DNA of 22,026 bases from Actinomycetes bacterium (GTDB taxonomy: Bacteria; Actinomycetota; Actinomycetes; Actinomycetales; Microbacteriaceae): positions 1 through 22,026 of the forward strand of contig JAEYVF010000006.1 of NCBI GenBank assembly GCA_023432005.1. Reading direction: 5' to 3'. The notes below the pieces were generated by a model. It saw only the letters and a program-made list of their open reading frames with translations. It was not told where the DNA came from and searched no databases. Made by a program: the position numbers and the translations under genes. This document shows, piece after piece, positions 21,707-22,026 of this stretch (positions within the stretch are counted from its first letter, which is position 1; each line of letters starts with the position of its first letter).

Positions 21707-22012
21707 ATGGCCAAGAAGAGCAAGATCGCCAAGAACGAGCAGCGGAAGGTCATCGTCGAGCGCTACGCCGCGAAGCGCCTCGAGCTCAAGAAGGCGCTCG
21801 TCGACCCGAACTCGACCGACGAGCAGCGCGAGGCGGCCCGCCTCGGCCTGCAGAAGCTGCCGCGCGACGCGTCGCCGGTTCGCGTCCGCAGCCGCGACGC
21901 CATCGACGGCCGCCCCCGCGGTGTGCTGTCGAACTACGGCATCTCGCGTGTGCGCTTCCGCGACATGGCGCACCGTGGCGAGCTGCCCGGCGTGACCAAG
22001 TCGAGCTGGTAA
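21707..22012 (+). CDS. rpsN: 30S ribosomal protein S14, long C- form
   Basis: S14 belongs to the head of the 30S subunit. The 101-residue product is the long type (zinc-binding S14 is about 61 residues): MAKKSKIAKNEQRKVIVERYA, then RLGLQKLPRDASPVRVRSRDAIDGRPRGV and GISRVRFRDMAHRGELPGVTKSSW at the end. It has no cysteine, so no zinc ribbon. It is the last complete gene of the window, in one operon with rpmB and rpmG. The next 14 nt hold nothing recognisable. Confidence 0.96.
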   Translation: MAKKSKIAKNEQRKVIVERYAAKRLELKKALVDPNSTDEQREAARLGLQKLPRDASPVRVRSRDAIDGRPRGVLSNYGISRVRFRDMAHRGELPGVTKSSW

Positions 22013-22026
22013 GCACCGCATCACAC

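Overview
The window reads as chromosomal core DNA from a high-G+C actinobacterium, most likely a member of the Microbacteriaceae. The G+C content is clearly high (about 70% by eye), Asp is almost always GAC, and GTG starts and TGA stops are common. Many genes have a TAGNNT -10 hexamer ending 6-8 nt before the start codon, as expected for leaderless mRNAs. The run cca, rpsF-ssb-rpsR-rplI, dnaB is usual in the origin-proximal part of actinobacterial chromosomes. No tRNA, rRNA, CRISPR array, insertion sequence or prophage was seen.

Layout. 73-3259: cca, then the ribosomal/ssb operon rpsF-ssb-rpsR-rplI, whose leader can pair with its own Shine-Dalgarno, ended by a strong hairpin terminator. 3314-3684: a non-coding stretch carrying DnaA-box-like repeats next to the promoter of dnaB (3685-5064). 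5078-9071: a small UBP-type zinc finger gene, divergent from a coupled pair made of an NhaA antiporter fused to a thioredoxin-like domain and a cyclic-nucleotide-domain/FAD reductase fusion. 9132-10066: two small membrane proteins. 10096-11993 (minus): low-molecular-weight phosphatase and purB, translationally coupled. 12138-13803: a WXG100-like helical protein and an alpha/beta hydrolase in overlapping frames. 13807-14223 (minus) and 14250-15305 (plus): a holin-like membrane protein and hisC, fired from overlapping divergent -10 boxes. 15341-18800: a 2-oxo acid dehydrogenase operon (E1 alpha, E1 beta, E2) without E3. 19012-22012: a Zur-type operator, znuC-znuB-zur, then rpmB-rpmG-rpsN.

How the genes fit together. 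Two themes stand out. First, zinc: a 7-1-7 palindrome sits at the promoter of a zinc importer and its Fur-family regulator. The three ribosomal proteins that follow, and S18 at the other end of the window, all lack the zinc-ribbon cysteines seen in their zinc-binding forms. Second, redox and ion balance: the antiporter fusion carries a predicted cytoplasmic CPFC thioredoxin fold and is translated with a reductase-like protein that has itself lost the thioredoxin-reductase CxxC, beside a bacterial UBP zinc finger. The most promising under-described items are this antiporter/redox locus, the DnaA-box array before dnaB, and the WXG100-like/hydrolase pair.
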